64,000 nucleotides of DNA from Motacilla alba alba (taxonomy: Eukaryota > Chordata > Aves > Passeriformes > Motacillidae), in contig NC_052018.1 in the NCBI RefSeq assembly GCF_015832195.1, positions 36,771,052-36,835,051 of the forward strand. Reading direction: 5' to 3'. This document shows positions 42,084-57,000 of this stretch, one piece after another (the stretch's first letter is position 1; each line of letters begins with the position of its first letter). The position numbers were made by a program, and so were the translations under genes. The notes beneath the pieces are model-generated. The model was not told where the DNA came from and made no database searches. It saw only the letters and a list, made by a program, of their open reading frames with translations.

Positions 42084-45000
42084 CTGTAAAAAAAGTGCTG
42101 GTGTTACTACTAAATGACACACATATTGTATGAGCACTACAGAATTTACCCTATTTTCTAAGTACTTATAATTCTCCCCCATTAGATTAAAAGTTAATAA
42201 AATAATTTTAAGATTAAAAGCTTTAAGTATTCAATGGTAAATCAGAGCAAAAGCTGAACATAAATCAGTTAAATGCTTTTGCCCTTTTAGATAAAAGTGT
42301 ACTAATCGATGAATTATAGGCTAGAAGACACTAAGCTTAAGCTTCTGCAATACCAAATTCTGTAAATAAATTCTGTCTTTTCTTAGCATTTTATGATTTG
42401 AGTTTACTGTTGGTACTTTAGTTTTATTAATTTGATGCCTTCCTGAGAGAGTCTGTAAGCTCTTTAGTGCTGAGTTCAACTCATTCTTCTGTTGTGCAGT
42501 GCTCTAACAGAAGATTCTTTAGCAACTTCACAGTATTTCAACAAATACTACAAAGACAAAAATCAGATTAAACTTCAGCTGTGCTTCTTGTAAAGTAATT
42601 TCTAAGTTGCTCAGTGTAGCAGCTCAGAAATTAATAAAGGTTATGGAAAACACCTCTTTTCCCCCAGGAAAAAAAAAGCTTATGAAAGACACCCAGAATT
42701 TTCACTTGATACTTCAGCCAGGTTTCATCAAAACCTTTCAGCTGTTTGTCAGCAGGAGAACTGTTAGTTTTTCAACACTAAATATAGAGATGAGTTTTAT
42801 ATGCAAAAATAAAGATCCAGGAAAAAACCACGAACCACAAAATTAGAGTCTTTACCATGTAATTCTCTGTCAGGCTTATATGCTTACTTACTGCACTACA
42901 GAGCCTACCTGAAACACTCCCAGATATTTCAGCTTCCCATCCAAGGATATCTAAAGTTTTCTTCCCCCATTACCAGATGCAGGACTCAGCTTTCCCAACT
43001 GAGGCACTGAATAACTCTCACACACTCCCTTCTGTCTAATGTTTAATCTCATACTGGCTCCAGCTGTCATGTCAACTGGGGACTGCTGTCAGAAATTATC
43101 AAGCTGAATCAGAGCTGAGATGGAACAAAGCATCTCTCAAACTCCAAATCTGTCAACCTGCCAGCTGCTTCCCTGGTGGCCAAGAGCTACAAGCATTCCG
43201 TTTGAAGACAGGAGCTCTTAGCCTTTCTGTGGCATGGAAGCTGAGGTGTTTTTTTTTTTTTTTAATACAAAAGATAAAAAGCACAGTAGGAAGAAATGGT
43301 AGATCTGACAGACGTGGAAAACTGCACTTGGGTTCAGTATCTCTGACCTCTGCAAAAGATAAGGTAGCTGTATGGCACTATAAAAGACAAGAAAAGGAGT
43401 TGTATCAGTTTCTCATTCACTGCAGTTGAATACTTCTCCCTTGTTCACTTACCCGGGAATTAGGGTTGTCCAACACTACAAAAATAACAAAGATATTGGC
43501 ACTCCGAGCCGCTTGAACTGCTGCTGTCACGCGTTCCTTGCCTTCCAAGAAAAGGCCTCTTCCATCAGATACAATCAAAAGCAGCTGTGCTGTTTCTGAG
43601 CACAAAGAACATTTAAAATTCCAGTAAGTTCAGAGTAAACTGTTAAAAAGGCAAACCCCCCTATTTTGCTGTTTGGCTTGTGGATATAATGGAAAAAGGA
43701 ATACTCCTAAGGAAATTAACTCTTCAAATAGAATTCTGTCAAGTCAGTCCAATTAGTCTGAGGTAAACCTCCTGAAACATCAGACATGGGTTCCTCAGCA
43801 CCAACCATTTCTGAAGACATGTTACTTGACCCAAGTTGCCCCTAGAGTCAGTCAGTCTAGAGGTATATTATAAGTTACATATTTAATTACACATAAAATC
43901 ACAGCAATTAGTCAGGAAGGCAAGCCCTAATTGTTACAGGGGGATGCAGAACACACTTCTGCAGACAGGCCCCAAATGTGACAGGGCTTTGTCTTTTTAC
44001 AGAAAGAGCTAATGAATCCTACAGCCTTTTCTCTTGCCAGCTCCCTAATCCTAAGGAGCTGGTTGCTGCTGCATCCCCACCTAGTTTACACAGAACTGGA
44101 TGTTGCTCCCCCTCAGAATATTGTGACACCCTGGCCACCCTGTGGCAAAGCAGCTGTGGATTATAAATCCCAGACTGTCCAGTTCTTGGAGTATTTCAAC
44201 AACAAGAACTTATAAAAAATACTGGTGCCACCATGACAAGTTTTAAACTATCACAGAGCAATCTTTTAGACTAACTATGGGGCAGACATGAGGCAAGCAG
44301 TCTTCCAGCTTTTCTTGGAAATTCAAGCAGCTCATGACCTAAAGTTGAAGGACAATGAAAGGCAGGTAGGAGGCAACTCCCTCCTCAGAGCAGTGTGCTT
44401 CTGGATACCTAGAGAACTCAAGCTCTCAAGCAGGAGCAGAAGTGTCTAGAGAGCCAGGGTCCTTAGGAAGCTGGACAATGCTCCAAGCTGGCACTGTCTA
44501 CACCTTAACACAGTCTGCAATCATGAGGTAAAGGGAGACAGGTAAGGCGTGCCTTTTTAAAAGGTCTTACACAAAATTTTAGTGACTTACTGACAAATAT
44601 GAAGTAGGTGTCGCCTGGGATTTGAGCTAAATTTTAACCAAACATTGCTTTTGACAGAGCAAAATCCAAAGCCCTAATGCAAGTGACATTGCAGTCCTAG
44701 GAGTCTTCCTGGCAGGATCGTACTTCGGGACTGTAGTGAGCATTCTGCTGCCATGGCAACAAGCACAGTAACGAAAAAACTCACCCGGATTAATATTTTG
44801 AGACAACTGCTGTGCTGCAGCAAACATATTTGCTGATGATTCTAGAAACTGCAGAGAAAATAAATAAGAAAATCAAGTTATCTAATCATAAAAGAGAATA
44901 AACTTGAAAATGAAAACATTTCTAAAGAACACCTTTCTCTATTTTAAATGCTAAGACAGTGTGACCACCTAACACAGATACAGTTCTTTGCATTTTCCTG

Positions 45001-48000
45001 TATTAACTCCTGCTTTAAATTTATTAAATACTTTTGAACTAAAGAATCTTCAGAGATTCAATTCAAACAGAATTAATTTTTTTCCCCAATACTAGCAAAG
45101 CCATCAACTATCAACAGCACACTGCAAATGAGATTAATGGCATAATTGAAAATATACATCATATTTCTAGGTTGAACTTCTTTGGCTTCAGCTTGAAACA
45201 GAAGTATCTAGTCTCATAATCCCCATTAAAATTAAGAACATCAACAGTACCCAAAATACTTTTTAAGATTCAATACAGAGAAAAGTAAATGCTTAAAAGA
45301 GGTACACAGCACAACTAAAAGTGAGCAAACACTCTTCCTGTTACAAAATTATGACCATTTTATTAACCTGCTATCAGACTCTCAAATACAAAAAACTAGT
45401 AAGTGTTACAAAGTGATCATGAAACCATGAAGCTGCTGATATCTTGTCTGGAAAAGATTGGTAAACCTGTTACCCTGGAGGCATTCTTGTGTACCTGGGC
45501 TATTTTTGTTTTCTTTTGCTGAAACTTGCAAAGACGCAATATCCGTGTCCCTGACTGGTCACTGAACTGCTCGTGGAACGGGTGCAGCAGCTGAACAGTC
45601 TCTCCAAAGCTTCAGAAAAGAAGAGAAAATTACAGCATGAAACTGGTATTTACATTCTGCTCTGAAGTACTGAAAAAAAGTCAAGATTTGAAATAAACTC
45701 ACCTACACACAGCAATTTGTCCGACTTCTAGAAGAGTCAGAGCATTTCCAATAACTGCCAGGGATTCATATGCAAGCTATTAAAGAAAAAAGTTGCATCA
45801 AAAATAGCAGTCAACGTTTTACTCAAAGCCCAGTATTAAGTATGAAGAATGTTACTGAAATTATTTTTCACCATCTAGAAAGATAATTGAAGAGACTGCC
45901 TATCATATGTAAGACAGTCAGTGCAATAAAGATACACTAGGCTGTGCTTGAGGGCTTTAGCTAATTGATTTAGAGACACCGCTTTAGGTAGGCTAATGAA
46001 ATAAATAAGTAACTGTTCAGAAGGAAACACAGCATTTTAATTAATGAAACACTGCAAGTGAGCTATGATGAATGGATATTTAGTGCTCCAATGAACTGCC
46101 AGATAAGGAAGTTTCAACCTTCTGCAGGCCACAAAAAGTAGTTTTACAGTGGATATGTACACATCTAACAAACTTAACAGCTCATCCTTTCAGCTAGTTT
46201 TCACTGATCTTTTGTTAATAATTCTCTCGGGCCTGAAGTGGCAAGAGTTCAAGCACATGGACTGGAAAAATTGGTGCTTTGGAATTATCAGACTTTCCAG
46301 CGGCCACCAGCCCTGTACAAAACAAGTCAGCAACTACACATCAATGACTGGTGGTTTCTCCATACTCCTTCCAAGGTTTTATTTTACCTGTTTAGAGTGA
46401 TTGTCAATCATACTAGAGGAATCATCAATAGCCAGGCAAATCTGGTACTGTCGTTTACTGGGCTTTGTCCTTCGCAGCCAGATCTTGTCTTTTCGGAACT
46501 GACTGGCAATGTACGGGATCACTTTGCGCATGTTCAGTCTCTTCCCAGTTCTGTAGTCTCCTCTGAAAAGTGAGAAAAAAGACATAGTGACAGGGGTTAT
46601 CAGCAAATATCTCATTCTGGAAATCCATGACTTATGCGGCATATACACCAAATATCTTTTCTAAAAATAAAAAAAATCCATTATTAGCAGTTTTAATACT
46701 GATATTTCATTATAGATAAAAATATCCCCCACATTTTTAATGTAAGACGGATATTCAGTGTTTTAAATGAAGTTTATATCTAGGTACCTTAAATGGAAGG
46801 TAGACCTCGAATTTACATTCCACCAGTTTGAAACAAGTCTACAGCTCTTTAAAAAAATAATCATTTAATGTTGTAAACAACGTAAAACATTTTGACAATT
46901 AACTTAATTTTTGACTTAACTTCAAATGGTGAAGTTGACTGATCACCTGTTGCACAGGAGAAAAAAAAATAGGGGGGATAGGTGCTGACTACTGTATCAT
47001 GTTTGCATTTCATAAAATAACCTAATGTTCCTGTACAAGGAAATTGAAGGCAATTGCAAACAGGAATAATTACTGTAATGCAAAAATGACATAAGGCTGC
47101 AGTTTTAGAGAGGTTCAGGTACCCCAAACCCATGAGTTTAAGGAAACCAGAAGCCTCAGAAAGACCCAGCTTACTTCAGCTTGGCGGCCTGAGTGGGTTC
47201 CAGGATGAGTCGCAGCTGTTCACAAAGCTGCTGTGATAGAGGAGCTGTCAGTACTAAATACTTCTGCCACAGCTGTGCTGCTTCCTTCTCCTACAACATC
47301 ACACAAAGAAATTATAGTGAATTATGAAAGAACAAAACAAGATGGGGAGCACTGTCTGAAGAAAGAAACCAAACCTCAGCGCACTAAGGGGAAGGCAGTA
47401 ACCAGCTAAAACTGAGGGTGCCTCACAAGACAGTCTGCATTCACATTCAAAACAAGATCTGAAACAGCATCCTGCTTCAAGAATAATGTATTAAGGTTTT
47501 AAAAATAAGGTAAACGTAACAACAAAAATAGTATCTATATTTTGAGTGATTTAGATTCCAGCCTGCTTGGATTCCTCAATGTTTTAGCAGTAAAAGAAGA
47601 TGAAATAATAAAATGAAGGATTATTATGACAGTTTTATATTCAAATGAAGTCACAAACCTCCTCTGGAGTCCCAGGCTGTTGTGTCTGCCAAGCTTCCAA
47701 TTGCCTTTCAAGTTCCTTTCTTAGCTCTTCAGGATCTCCAATGATGTGCTAGAAGTGGAGTTAGGAGTTTTATGAGACAGAAAAATAAGTTTACACATCT
47801 GGTGACCCCCAAAGTATAGCAAATTACAAAGAAAGTAAAATGCATTGTTCTCATTCTTATAAATAAAAAAATACCTGAATACCTAAATGAAGATTCTAAA
47901 TCTCCATGTTTTTTAATAGTTTCTATGTACATGAAGGATAAATACCTCCCCACAAATATCTTCATATGTGATTTATTCAATATAGAAACAAAGCTAGGAA

Positions 48001-51000
48001 CATCTATGATACTGACAGTGAATACAATAAAATACAGAATTTCAAGATAAATCAATGAAATTATCTTGACAAAAACCAGATTTATCGACAGTATAATGGA
48101 GATCAAACTATTGAACACTACACCTAACTAGTATCTTTGAAAACACAGTACACTTCACTTAGTTATATTTTTATACAAGCTTCATTCAAACCACTTGAAG
48201 ACTGAATGACATCATCCTCTACCTGGCAAATATTATTTGATAAGCCACTCTGTTAAAGGACACCCAAGCTTTATGATACTTTTTTTTACTTTCACTCTGC
48301 TTTCAGTGACAGCCTCTGCCCCTGACTTACAAACCCCCAGACTGGCCAAACAGCAATACATGGTCTGCATGACCTGCAGGCTTACAGACTGAGGAAAATA
48401 AGCCCAAGACTCCAAACTCAATAGTCCCAGTAACTTCTCATTCCTCAAGAAGCAGCAGCTGTCCCACTGGTCACCTGCTGCACATTTAAGGAAGGGAGAA
48501 AGAACAGACACGGAGGGGATTTCTTTCTTCTTCCTTCTACTGAAAGGTGAGAAGCTGCACTTTCTCCCAGCTGCCTCTTTCCCTTCCCCTTTAAATGGTG
48601 CTGCAAGAGCTCCCTCTCCTGTTCCACATTTTCCGTGCCAGTTGGAAAAAACCTACAAAGCTCAAAGCCACAAATATTCTGACAACATGAGAAGACTTGC
48701 ACTCAGCAGTCTTTTCCAAAAAGCTGCAACACTTGGCATTAAGAGAGAAATTCCCAGTGCAGCTGGCACACAATCCTTTCAGTGTTATGCATAGAAACAG
48801 TAAAATAGCACCCTCCAAGTGTACTTAGGACACCACACTGTAAGAATGAAAGGTCAATCCTTCTAAAAAAAACCATACACTGAAAATATTTTTATTTTAT
48901 CAACTGGTTATCCACCACCAACTGCTTCTGTGCCATAGGTCTTTATAACAAAATGTGCTTTTTCACAGAAGTTTGCACTGGAAAACCATGTTACAGGATC
49001 TTCCAGGCCATGGTATTTTTTGAATTGAGACATTAATAGAAAGCTCAAAAAGGTTCTACAATACCTACAATCAGCTGTTATAAAGAAGTACTATATTAAT
49101 GTATAATGACTGAATTGGCTGAAAAAAGTAATTCTAGTCTTTTGCATTCACAGAGTTTCATTAACACAGGTCAAGTAAAATCATCTCTTTTTCTTGCTGT
49201 AGCTGAAAGAAGACAGACTGGGTATCCTACCTGGGGAATGTCCATCAGAAACTGGTGGGCTGTGTGTATGGTCGAGTCCTTGCTTCTCTCTGGCTTCTCT
49301 TCAGCCTCCTTTACTAGTTTTTCTGGTGCAGAGTCATTGACATCCTCTGAGTCAAAAGTCTGGAGCTCTGGCTCCACGTCCCCTGGTGCTACAACCACAA
49401 CAATAATTACTGACTTCATGGGTCACACATAATACAAGAAGTAATATTGTATCTTGACTCTTTCACAAAGCATCTCGTATGCTTTGTAGTGCAGCTGACA
49501 TTTTCTTTTAAAAGAAGTGCCAAATTTTAAGACATTTAATTCTAGGAATGGGATGAATACACCTTGCAAATCACTGGAACAGAACACCATGCATTTCCTA
49601 ATGCAAATTGTTTTTCTGTCTTGTAAACTTCTTTCCAAAGTAATAGTTAAGACATATTTAACACCTGACAGTTCCACTGGTGAAGTACGTTTATTGACTC
49701 TCATAGCCTCTACGACAGAATGATAAGAGGTATAAAGTCATATGAGAAGTCAGAAAATCATAATTTAAAAATGGCAGTCTTTGCTTGTCTTCTACTCTGT
49801 TTTTTTAACAGAACAGTTTTCTATAAATAAAAAATCAATTTACAGATAAAGGAATGGACTAGAGAGTTTGTTTTGTTACTGTTTCTACTGTACTACTCTA
49901 TTTAAAAATTCATTTCTTAAAAATTATTCTAAAGGAGAAAAAGAATGGCACTGTAGGCCATGTTTCAAAGACTAGTTTTTCAGAACATACAGTTAAGAGA
50001 ATCATGTGGAAAAACAAGTAGACTGATTACATGCACACCTGTACCATAAATAGAGTCTAGCAAGAGATCTAAGTGATTAAAGCTCAAGGGAGTGGGAGGC
50101 AAGAATGTAAGCTTGTAAAACTCGTCTCCCCTCTCCAGCCATGCTTTGTGTTGTTCAAGAAGAAAACTGTTCAAAATTCCAAGCTGTGATGTAATTTACT
50201 TAGATTCATCAAAATTACAATTTCTATTGCAATTGGCAAGAGATACTTCTACCTAGTTAATTTTTTTTTTTTGGAAGCGGGGGTTGTGTGGCTGACAAGT
50301 CAAACCTATCTTGTCTACCAGCTACTTCTGTTAGCTGCTCAGTTTTGTTCCCACTTAAGAAAGAAGGCAGTGAGAGTTTGGTGCTACCTCACCAGATGTT
50401 GTTCAGACCAGCCCCTCTACTTCTTGCTGGTTTGTTTTTTTGGGGTTTTTTGCCAGAATTTATACATGAAATAGTTGAGTTACGTGGTGCTGATGGTGGT
50501 GACACTGGAATGCATTGTTAAATGCCAATTAATTAAGTGAATTGGCACTGTGTTGAACAGCAGGGAAGTGTTTGCTTTTTATTTCTTCGAAGTGGTGGAT
50601 AAAGATTAGAGACCATTAACTTGAAAGAAAGCAGCAAACCCCTCTGTTGCTCAATCAATTTAGCAAAGGCTAATGCTGGTTACTGGGCAGAAGTAAGAAT
50701 ACTGCTGCAGAGGAATCAATTTAGAGCAGGCATTTAGCCTTATGAAACATATCCACTACATGCAAATATAAATACCTACATATACATCTAAAGATCCATA
50801 TCAGCATGCATTTAGAATGCTTCACAAGTTAACGTACCAGAAGGTTTAGTGGCATTAGACTTCTTTTTTTCTGGCTTCAGCTCTTCAGTGTCTACTGCTT
50901 TGAGATCCTCATCCTGCATTTCTGTTTCCATTGCTGCATCTTCGAAGTCTCCTTCCTTTTCTTCGGGAGGCATAATAGGTTTCTCTTGCTCCTTGCTAGC

Positions 51001-54000
51001 TACATCTGCACAAAACCAAAAATACTTGTGAAGAGGAAAGTGGAAGGAGAAGTAGTCAAGTTTAAAAAAATATTGCATTCTGAGGCCACTGTGTGTCAAT
51101 TATAGTGAACTTAGAGATCTGAGGCTCAAACCCCTGTTTTATCTTTCACTCTGCTGTGCTGTCATATCAGTAAGCTATTGCCTTCATTAGCTGTAGTAAG
51201 ATTTGAAGAGAATAGATTGTAAAGATATTAAGATAAAATGCATTTTTTTAAGTCAAAACCAGTATTTTCAGAAGTGTTATTGTTGGTTGGAGTCTGACTG
51301 CCAAAGAGTAGCATTTATTGTGGTGAAATGGTGTGGCACCTTTAACCAAAGCAAGTATTGTTAAACATAACTTTAAAAAGCAAACAGGAAAAACTACAGC
51401 AAATACGAGTGTTTCAAGATTTGATTCTGCAATGACAACTCTTTACCCCCAGAAACACCACTGTACCATATGTCTGTGCATCGTAGTGTTCAGAGCCTTC
51501 TTTAATATGTTCAAATGCATCAGCCTCCTCCACATTTTGTTTAGGCTGAGTTGCATCCTGCTTTGCTTCACTGCTGGATTCCATGGTTCTCAGTCGCTTG
51601 TGGATGCGTTCATTGTGATCTCCCATGGAGCGCTCATTGTCTGCCTGGCCAGGTTTCCTCTTGAAACTCTGAAAAGAAACAAATTAACACCATGAACTTC
51701 AAGAGAGGTGTAATCCACCACTAATGAGAACAGTGCTCTGACAAGGAGAAACTGAATCCTGCCTATTTGCTGGTTAATATTAAGGCATTTAAATAAAAAT
51801 TTAAAAGAAGAGATGAACCTGCGTATTTTTTATGCTTTGCTTCTGAGAAGCCATCCGGGCCATGCGTGTGGATTCATGGCCTTCTGATTGATTTGCACTT
51901 GAAGCTCCAGTTCCACTTTCCTGAAATAAAAAAAATAAAAAAAAAAAATTCAATTGTAACCAAAAATAGAAACTACTGTAAACAAACTCCAGATGTTAAA
52001 CTGCAATGCTTTGCTACATTCTGTTCTGAATGACCAATGGCTCAAAACTGCAAGTATAATTCTTATGGACAGCAGACAAGCCACTTCTACAGTTTAACAA
52101 TTATCCTATACTTACCTTTACAGCAGTGAAAATACAGGGTATCTACATAGCCTTTAAGGTTTTTTTTCAGTGAATTTATAACTAGTATAAACTAAGGTCT
52201 TACACACAGTTCTTAAAAACTATGACAGCAGTTCCCTGATTTCAACTTGAAAATGTATTCACAAATTCACATTTTTAACTTGGACACTTCCACATAATTT
52301 ACCTCTTTAGACTGGTCTCTTTCTGAAGCCTCTCCAGCCAGCTCAACAGCACTGTCACTCTGCAGATTTTCTTGCCCAGTCTGCCCTTGTGTTTCATGCT
52401 CCATTCTTTCCTCAGCCTCAGGGATCTCTTCATCCATCTCTGAATTACCTTTATCCTCCTCTTCCTGAAATAACATCAGATTATTTTAACATTCTAAAAA
52501 ACATTGAGAACTGTGTGTTATTGAAAGGTACTTAAAGACAAATACAGTTGTAAGACACAGTCAGGATGGTTTAACAAAGGGAAAGGCCTGTTTAACTGGA
52601 TAACCCTTCTATGATGAGGTCACCGGCCTAGCAGATGAAGAGAAGGCAGCAGATGCAGTTTTCCTGGATTTTTAGTAAGGGTTTTGATAGTGTCCCTTCA
52701 CAGCATCCTTTTGGACAAGTTGTCCAGCTGTGGGTTGAGTGGATTCACAGTGTGCTGGGTGGATTCTACAGCTAAAATAGTTGTAGTGAATGGGGTTTCA
52801 TCTGGTGACAGCCACCAGTGCTGTTCCTTGGGGTTCAGCTCCAGGACTAGTCCTGTTCAATTTATTTATCAATGAGCTGGATGCAGGAGTTGAATGCTCC
52901 ATTAGCAAGCTTGCTGATACAAACTGGGAGGTGCTGTGGGCTCTCTTGGAAGATAAAAGGCACCTTGCAAAGGAATTTAGATTGACTGGGGCACTGGACC
53001 ATGATTAAGGGGATGAAATTTAACAAGTCCAAATGCTGGATTCTGCACCTAGGACAGAGTAACACTGGACTCAAGCATAGACTGGGAAGAAGAGTGGTTG
53101 GTGAGCAGCCCTGCAAAGGGATCTGGGGATGCTGGTGACAGCAGGCTCAGTGTGAGTGAGCACTGAGCCCTGGCAGCCCAGAGGGCAATCCCCATCCTGG
53201 GGTACACAGCAACACCAGCTGGTCAAAGGAGGTGCTGAATCCACTGTATACAGCATTGGTGCAGCCTCACCTGAGTGCTGTGTGCAGTTCTGGGCCCCAC
53301 AAGTTAAGAAGGATGTGAAGGTCCTTATATGTGGCCAGAGGGCAACAAAGGTGGTGCAAGGGCTAGAAGCAATGTCCTATAACAAGTGGCCAAGGACTTT
53401 GGGCTCGTCTAGTTTGGAGAGAAGGAGGATGAAGGGTGGCCCCATTGCTCTCTACAACTTCCTGAGGAAGGGACATAGAGAGAGAGGTGCCGATCCCTTC
53501 ACCCTGGTAGGAAGTGATAGGATGCATGGGAATGGTCATTAGGACTTTAGTATCACTTCTTTACTGACAGGGTAGTCACACACTGGAACAGGCTTCCTAG
53601 AGAGGTGGCCAATGCCCCAGGGCTGTCTGTTAGAGGCATTTGGTCATTGTGCTTAATAATATGCTTAAACTTTTGGTCAGCCCTGAAGTGGTCAAGCAGT
53701 TGGACTAGATGATCACTAGATGTTCCTTACAGATGAAATAGTCTGTTCCATTCTAACACAAGGCTGAGGAGGCAGCAAGAACACAGACAGCAGAAATACA
53801 TGTTTAATAAGCATAGTTCTTGTTATCTTGAAGACTCTCACTAACATTGTATCTATTCAATGTCAAATTTGTTTCAGAGTATCACAGACCACATCCATTT
53901 CTTGAATCTTGTATAAGGCAATTTAAAAAAAAAAGAAAATAAAAGAAAATCACACTTTTATTTATTACTGTACCTGAGGTTGAAGGCCTTGGTCTTCATT

Positions 54001-57000
54001 AGGGATTCCCTTATCTTCAGCAGATTCATTTTTTTTCTCATCAGGTGATTGTGACTCTTCCTCTTCTTCTTGTGCATCCTCAGTGTTCCCTGCCTTTTCT
54101 TCTTGATCATGATCTTCTCTATCTCCTTCATCTTCCTTCTCCTCTTTATCTTCAGAAATGCCTTCTTCAGCTGCTTTTGCATCTTGATCATCTCTTTCTG
54201 TCTCACCAGTATCCTCTGCATTCTGTTCTTCTGTCTTCTCTGCCTCATTTAAATCCGTAGGTTTATCATCTATTTCAAAATCATTCTCTTCTTCTGGATT
54301 AAAAAAAATCAGAAAGGTATATAAAACTTTCAGTGAAATTTAGAGACAGTGAATATTACAGGTATTTGGAATAAAACTGCCCAGCCTATCAAAAACTCAT
54401 AAATTACTCAGTTCTATACACAGAATCTGCGTTTTCTATAGCCAGATAATTCCTTAAAGTCACAGTTGATTTCTAGCTAGCAGTACAACAGGATGAATTC
54501 CTAGTAACTTCCTTTAACCTCTTATTCCTGAAAGCAAATTGACTTTTGAGCGTACAAATACTTAGAAGTATAACAGAACAAAAATGAAACCACAAAAGCA
54601 ACTAGACAATTAAATAAGGAGATTCCAGCCTGAGTTGGGCTGTATCACTTGGGTAACATGAGAAAGCATGCTCCACAGTGTGCATGAAAGGGAGGTAAAG
54701 GAAAATGTTGTCATGCTGACTTCTTGTCTGGCCTGCATTTGGTATGTTGGTATTTGGATACACAAATGAATTTGCAGCTTCTTGGTGGTTACACTGAATC
54801 CTACAACCATCTCTCTCCTTTCTGTAGGCAAAAAGGGTTCATGATCTGATTGTCTCAGCTTCCATCTAAGAATCTGTAGAGATTTTCAGCTATACCTTCA
54901 TCCTCTTCATCATCACTCTTCTCATTACTCTCCAGATTCAAATTATCAGGAAGGTCCAAAGGTTCAACTTCAGGCTCCTTTTCTTGCTGGCCATGATAAG
55001 GATCTACTTCATTCTCATCATACTCACGCTTTAGCAAAAGAATGGGGGAAAAAAATAACAGGATGGACTAAGTGGGAGGATAGGCAAAGCTAAGAAACAA
55101 GATACTACTGTATTCTCTAGGACAAAGAAATACTTGATACAATGTTACATTTTGATCAGTTAAAAGTGAATTTCCAGTGGTACACATAATCATGCATGAA
55201 GAGCAGAAAGATTAATTTCAGCAAATGCATTTACATAAATTGGTGGTACTTACAACCAGCATGTTTGGTGTTCAAAAGCCAATTTTCCTAGCTGAAACAT
55301 TCTAAACAGAATATGCACTCTTGGATATGCTAAATGTACTCTTGCATACTAAGATGTTTCTGTTGCTACACAAAAGAATTAGTTTTGGAGCTTTGTCCAT
55401 CAAAACATCAATTCAATGTAAAGCCTGTTTTGGCAGCTATTACAAGTTCAGGCTTCAGCAAAAAAAAAATCCCTTCTTGACTATGAATCAGAAAATTAAT
55501 GTGTATTATAATGTATACAGTATGGTTTACTTTTAGCTCTGAAATGAACTTTTTTCAGGGCACTTCACTATTTTAAAAAAAGTTCAAATTTCAAATTCTC
55601 AGAAACACATGGTATGAGCAACAGAGTGTGGTTCAACAGCAAGATACTCCATGTAGTCCAAATAATTTTTACCTCATCAATTTGTTCATGGATTTTCTCT
55701 TTATTTCCACTGTCCTCTTCCTGTTGCTCTTTGTCCTCATTCTTGGGAGGCTGTTTTTTATTATCCTTGTTTCCTGTCCCCAGATTGTCATCTTTTGCAA
55801 CGAGCTCTGAATCCTCCTATTAATAAATCCAAAAGAAACTCAATTACTTTACCCACTTTGAAAAGTCTCAGTGACATCATCTCCTACAAAAAAGACAATG
55901 CTCAACAGACCTTACTCCCTGAAATTAACCCCTTCTAAGGCAAAGAGCTATGAGAGACAATTCCCATTCTAGGTCACATTAAGTTAGCAGAGTTCAATTC
56001 CTTTGATACTTTTTTCACCACTCTGTTCCTTATTACCTCATCCATTCCTGGTCCAGTTTCTTCTGTTTTACTACTGGCATCTTCATCATCATCATCATCT
56101 TCATCATCCCCCCAGAGTCTTTCATCTAGTTTATCATCAGCTTCAGCATTATCAAGATTGCCCATCTGCTTATCCAGTTCCTCCTCTTCTTCTGAATTTT
56201 CCTCATCTTCTGTAGACAGTTCAGAATGTGTTTCAGTACAGAAGAGAGAAAGCTAATGTTTTTGTTAACTTTAGAAGCAAAAAAGCAATCACACTCTGAA
56301 CCTTAATTTTATCACCCCATTCAGTTAATTGATATATGCTGGAAAGGACACACATGCACATGTTATAGGAAAGCATCAACCATTACTGATCTATAACTTT
56401 TCTTATAAGTTGGCCATAGTGGAAGAACCAAACCTTTTTTCTCCAATTCTCCATCATGCATCTTTCCTTCAAAGTCTTCAGACATTTCAATTGCATTGTC
56501 TTCTCCTTCAATGTCGGGTTTAGAATCTTGATCCTCTTTCTCCTTCTCTTTCCCTTTTTGAAAACTGTCTTCTATCTAAATCATTGGTAAAGCCAAAAAT
56601 TACAATGGATCTTGCCTATATTAAAAGCTTCACAAGCATATTGAAACACACACAAACATACTGTGATATTAAAAGTATCACAAGTTTTATAAGCTGGTTA
56701 GCAAAGATAAAAGCCAACATAAATAGGGGACTGAAGATAACTGTGTGTTTCTTTTTACCTACGACATCCACATCATGGATTTCAAGAGCTTTTGCAGTTT
56801 CACTTCAATTAAACAAGATCAACCCCAAACACTTGCCTGATCTTCACTTTCTATTTTGTCGCTCACATCCTTCTTGCCTTCCCCTTCTCCAATACCACCA
56901 TCCTCATAGTCATGGAACTCTGTTGCTCCCTCTCCTGCTTCATCCTCAAGTAACTCTTTTGGCAGACAAAATCCCTGCGAAGGTGAACAGAAACTCAAAA

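Noticed and set aside
53156..53542. 128-codon plus-strand frame as a possible gene
   Set aside because: Its sequence is a remnant of CR1 reverse transcriptase; it is part of the dead LINE.
54045..54260. Leu/Phe-rich membrane-like plus-strand frames
   Set aside because: These are the complement of the Asp/Glu-rich MDN1 exon L14; the apparent membrane segments are an artefact of GAA/GAT complements.
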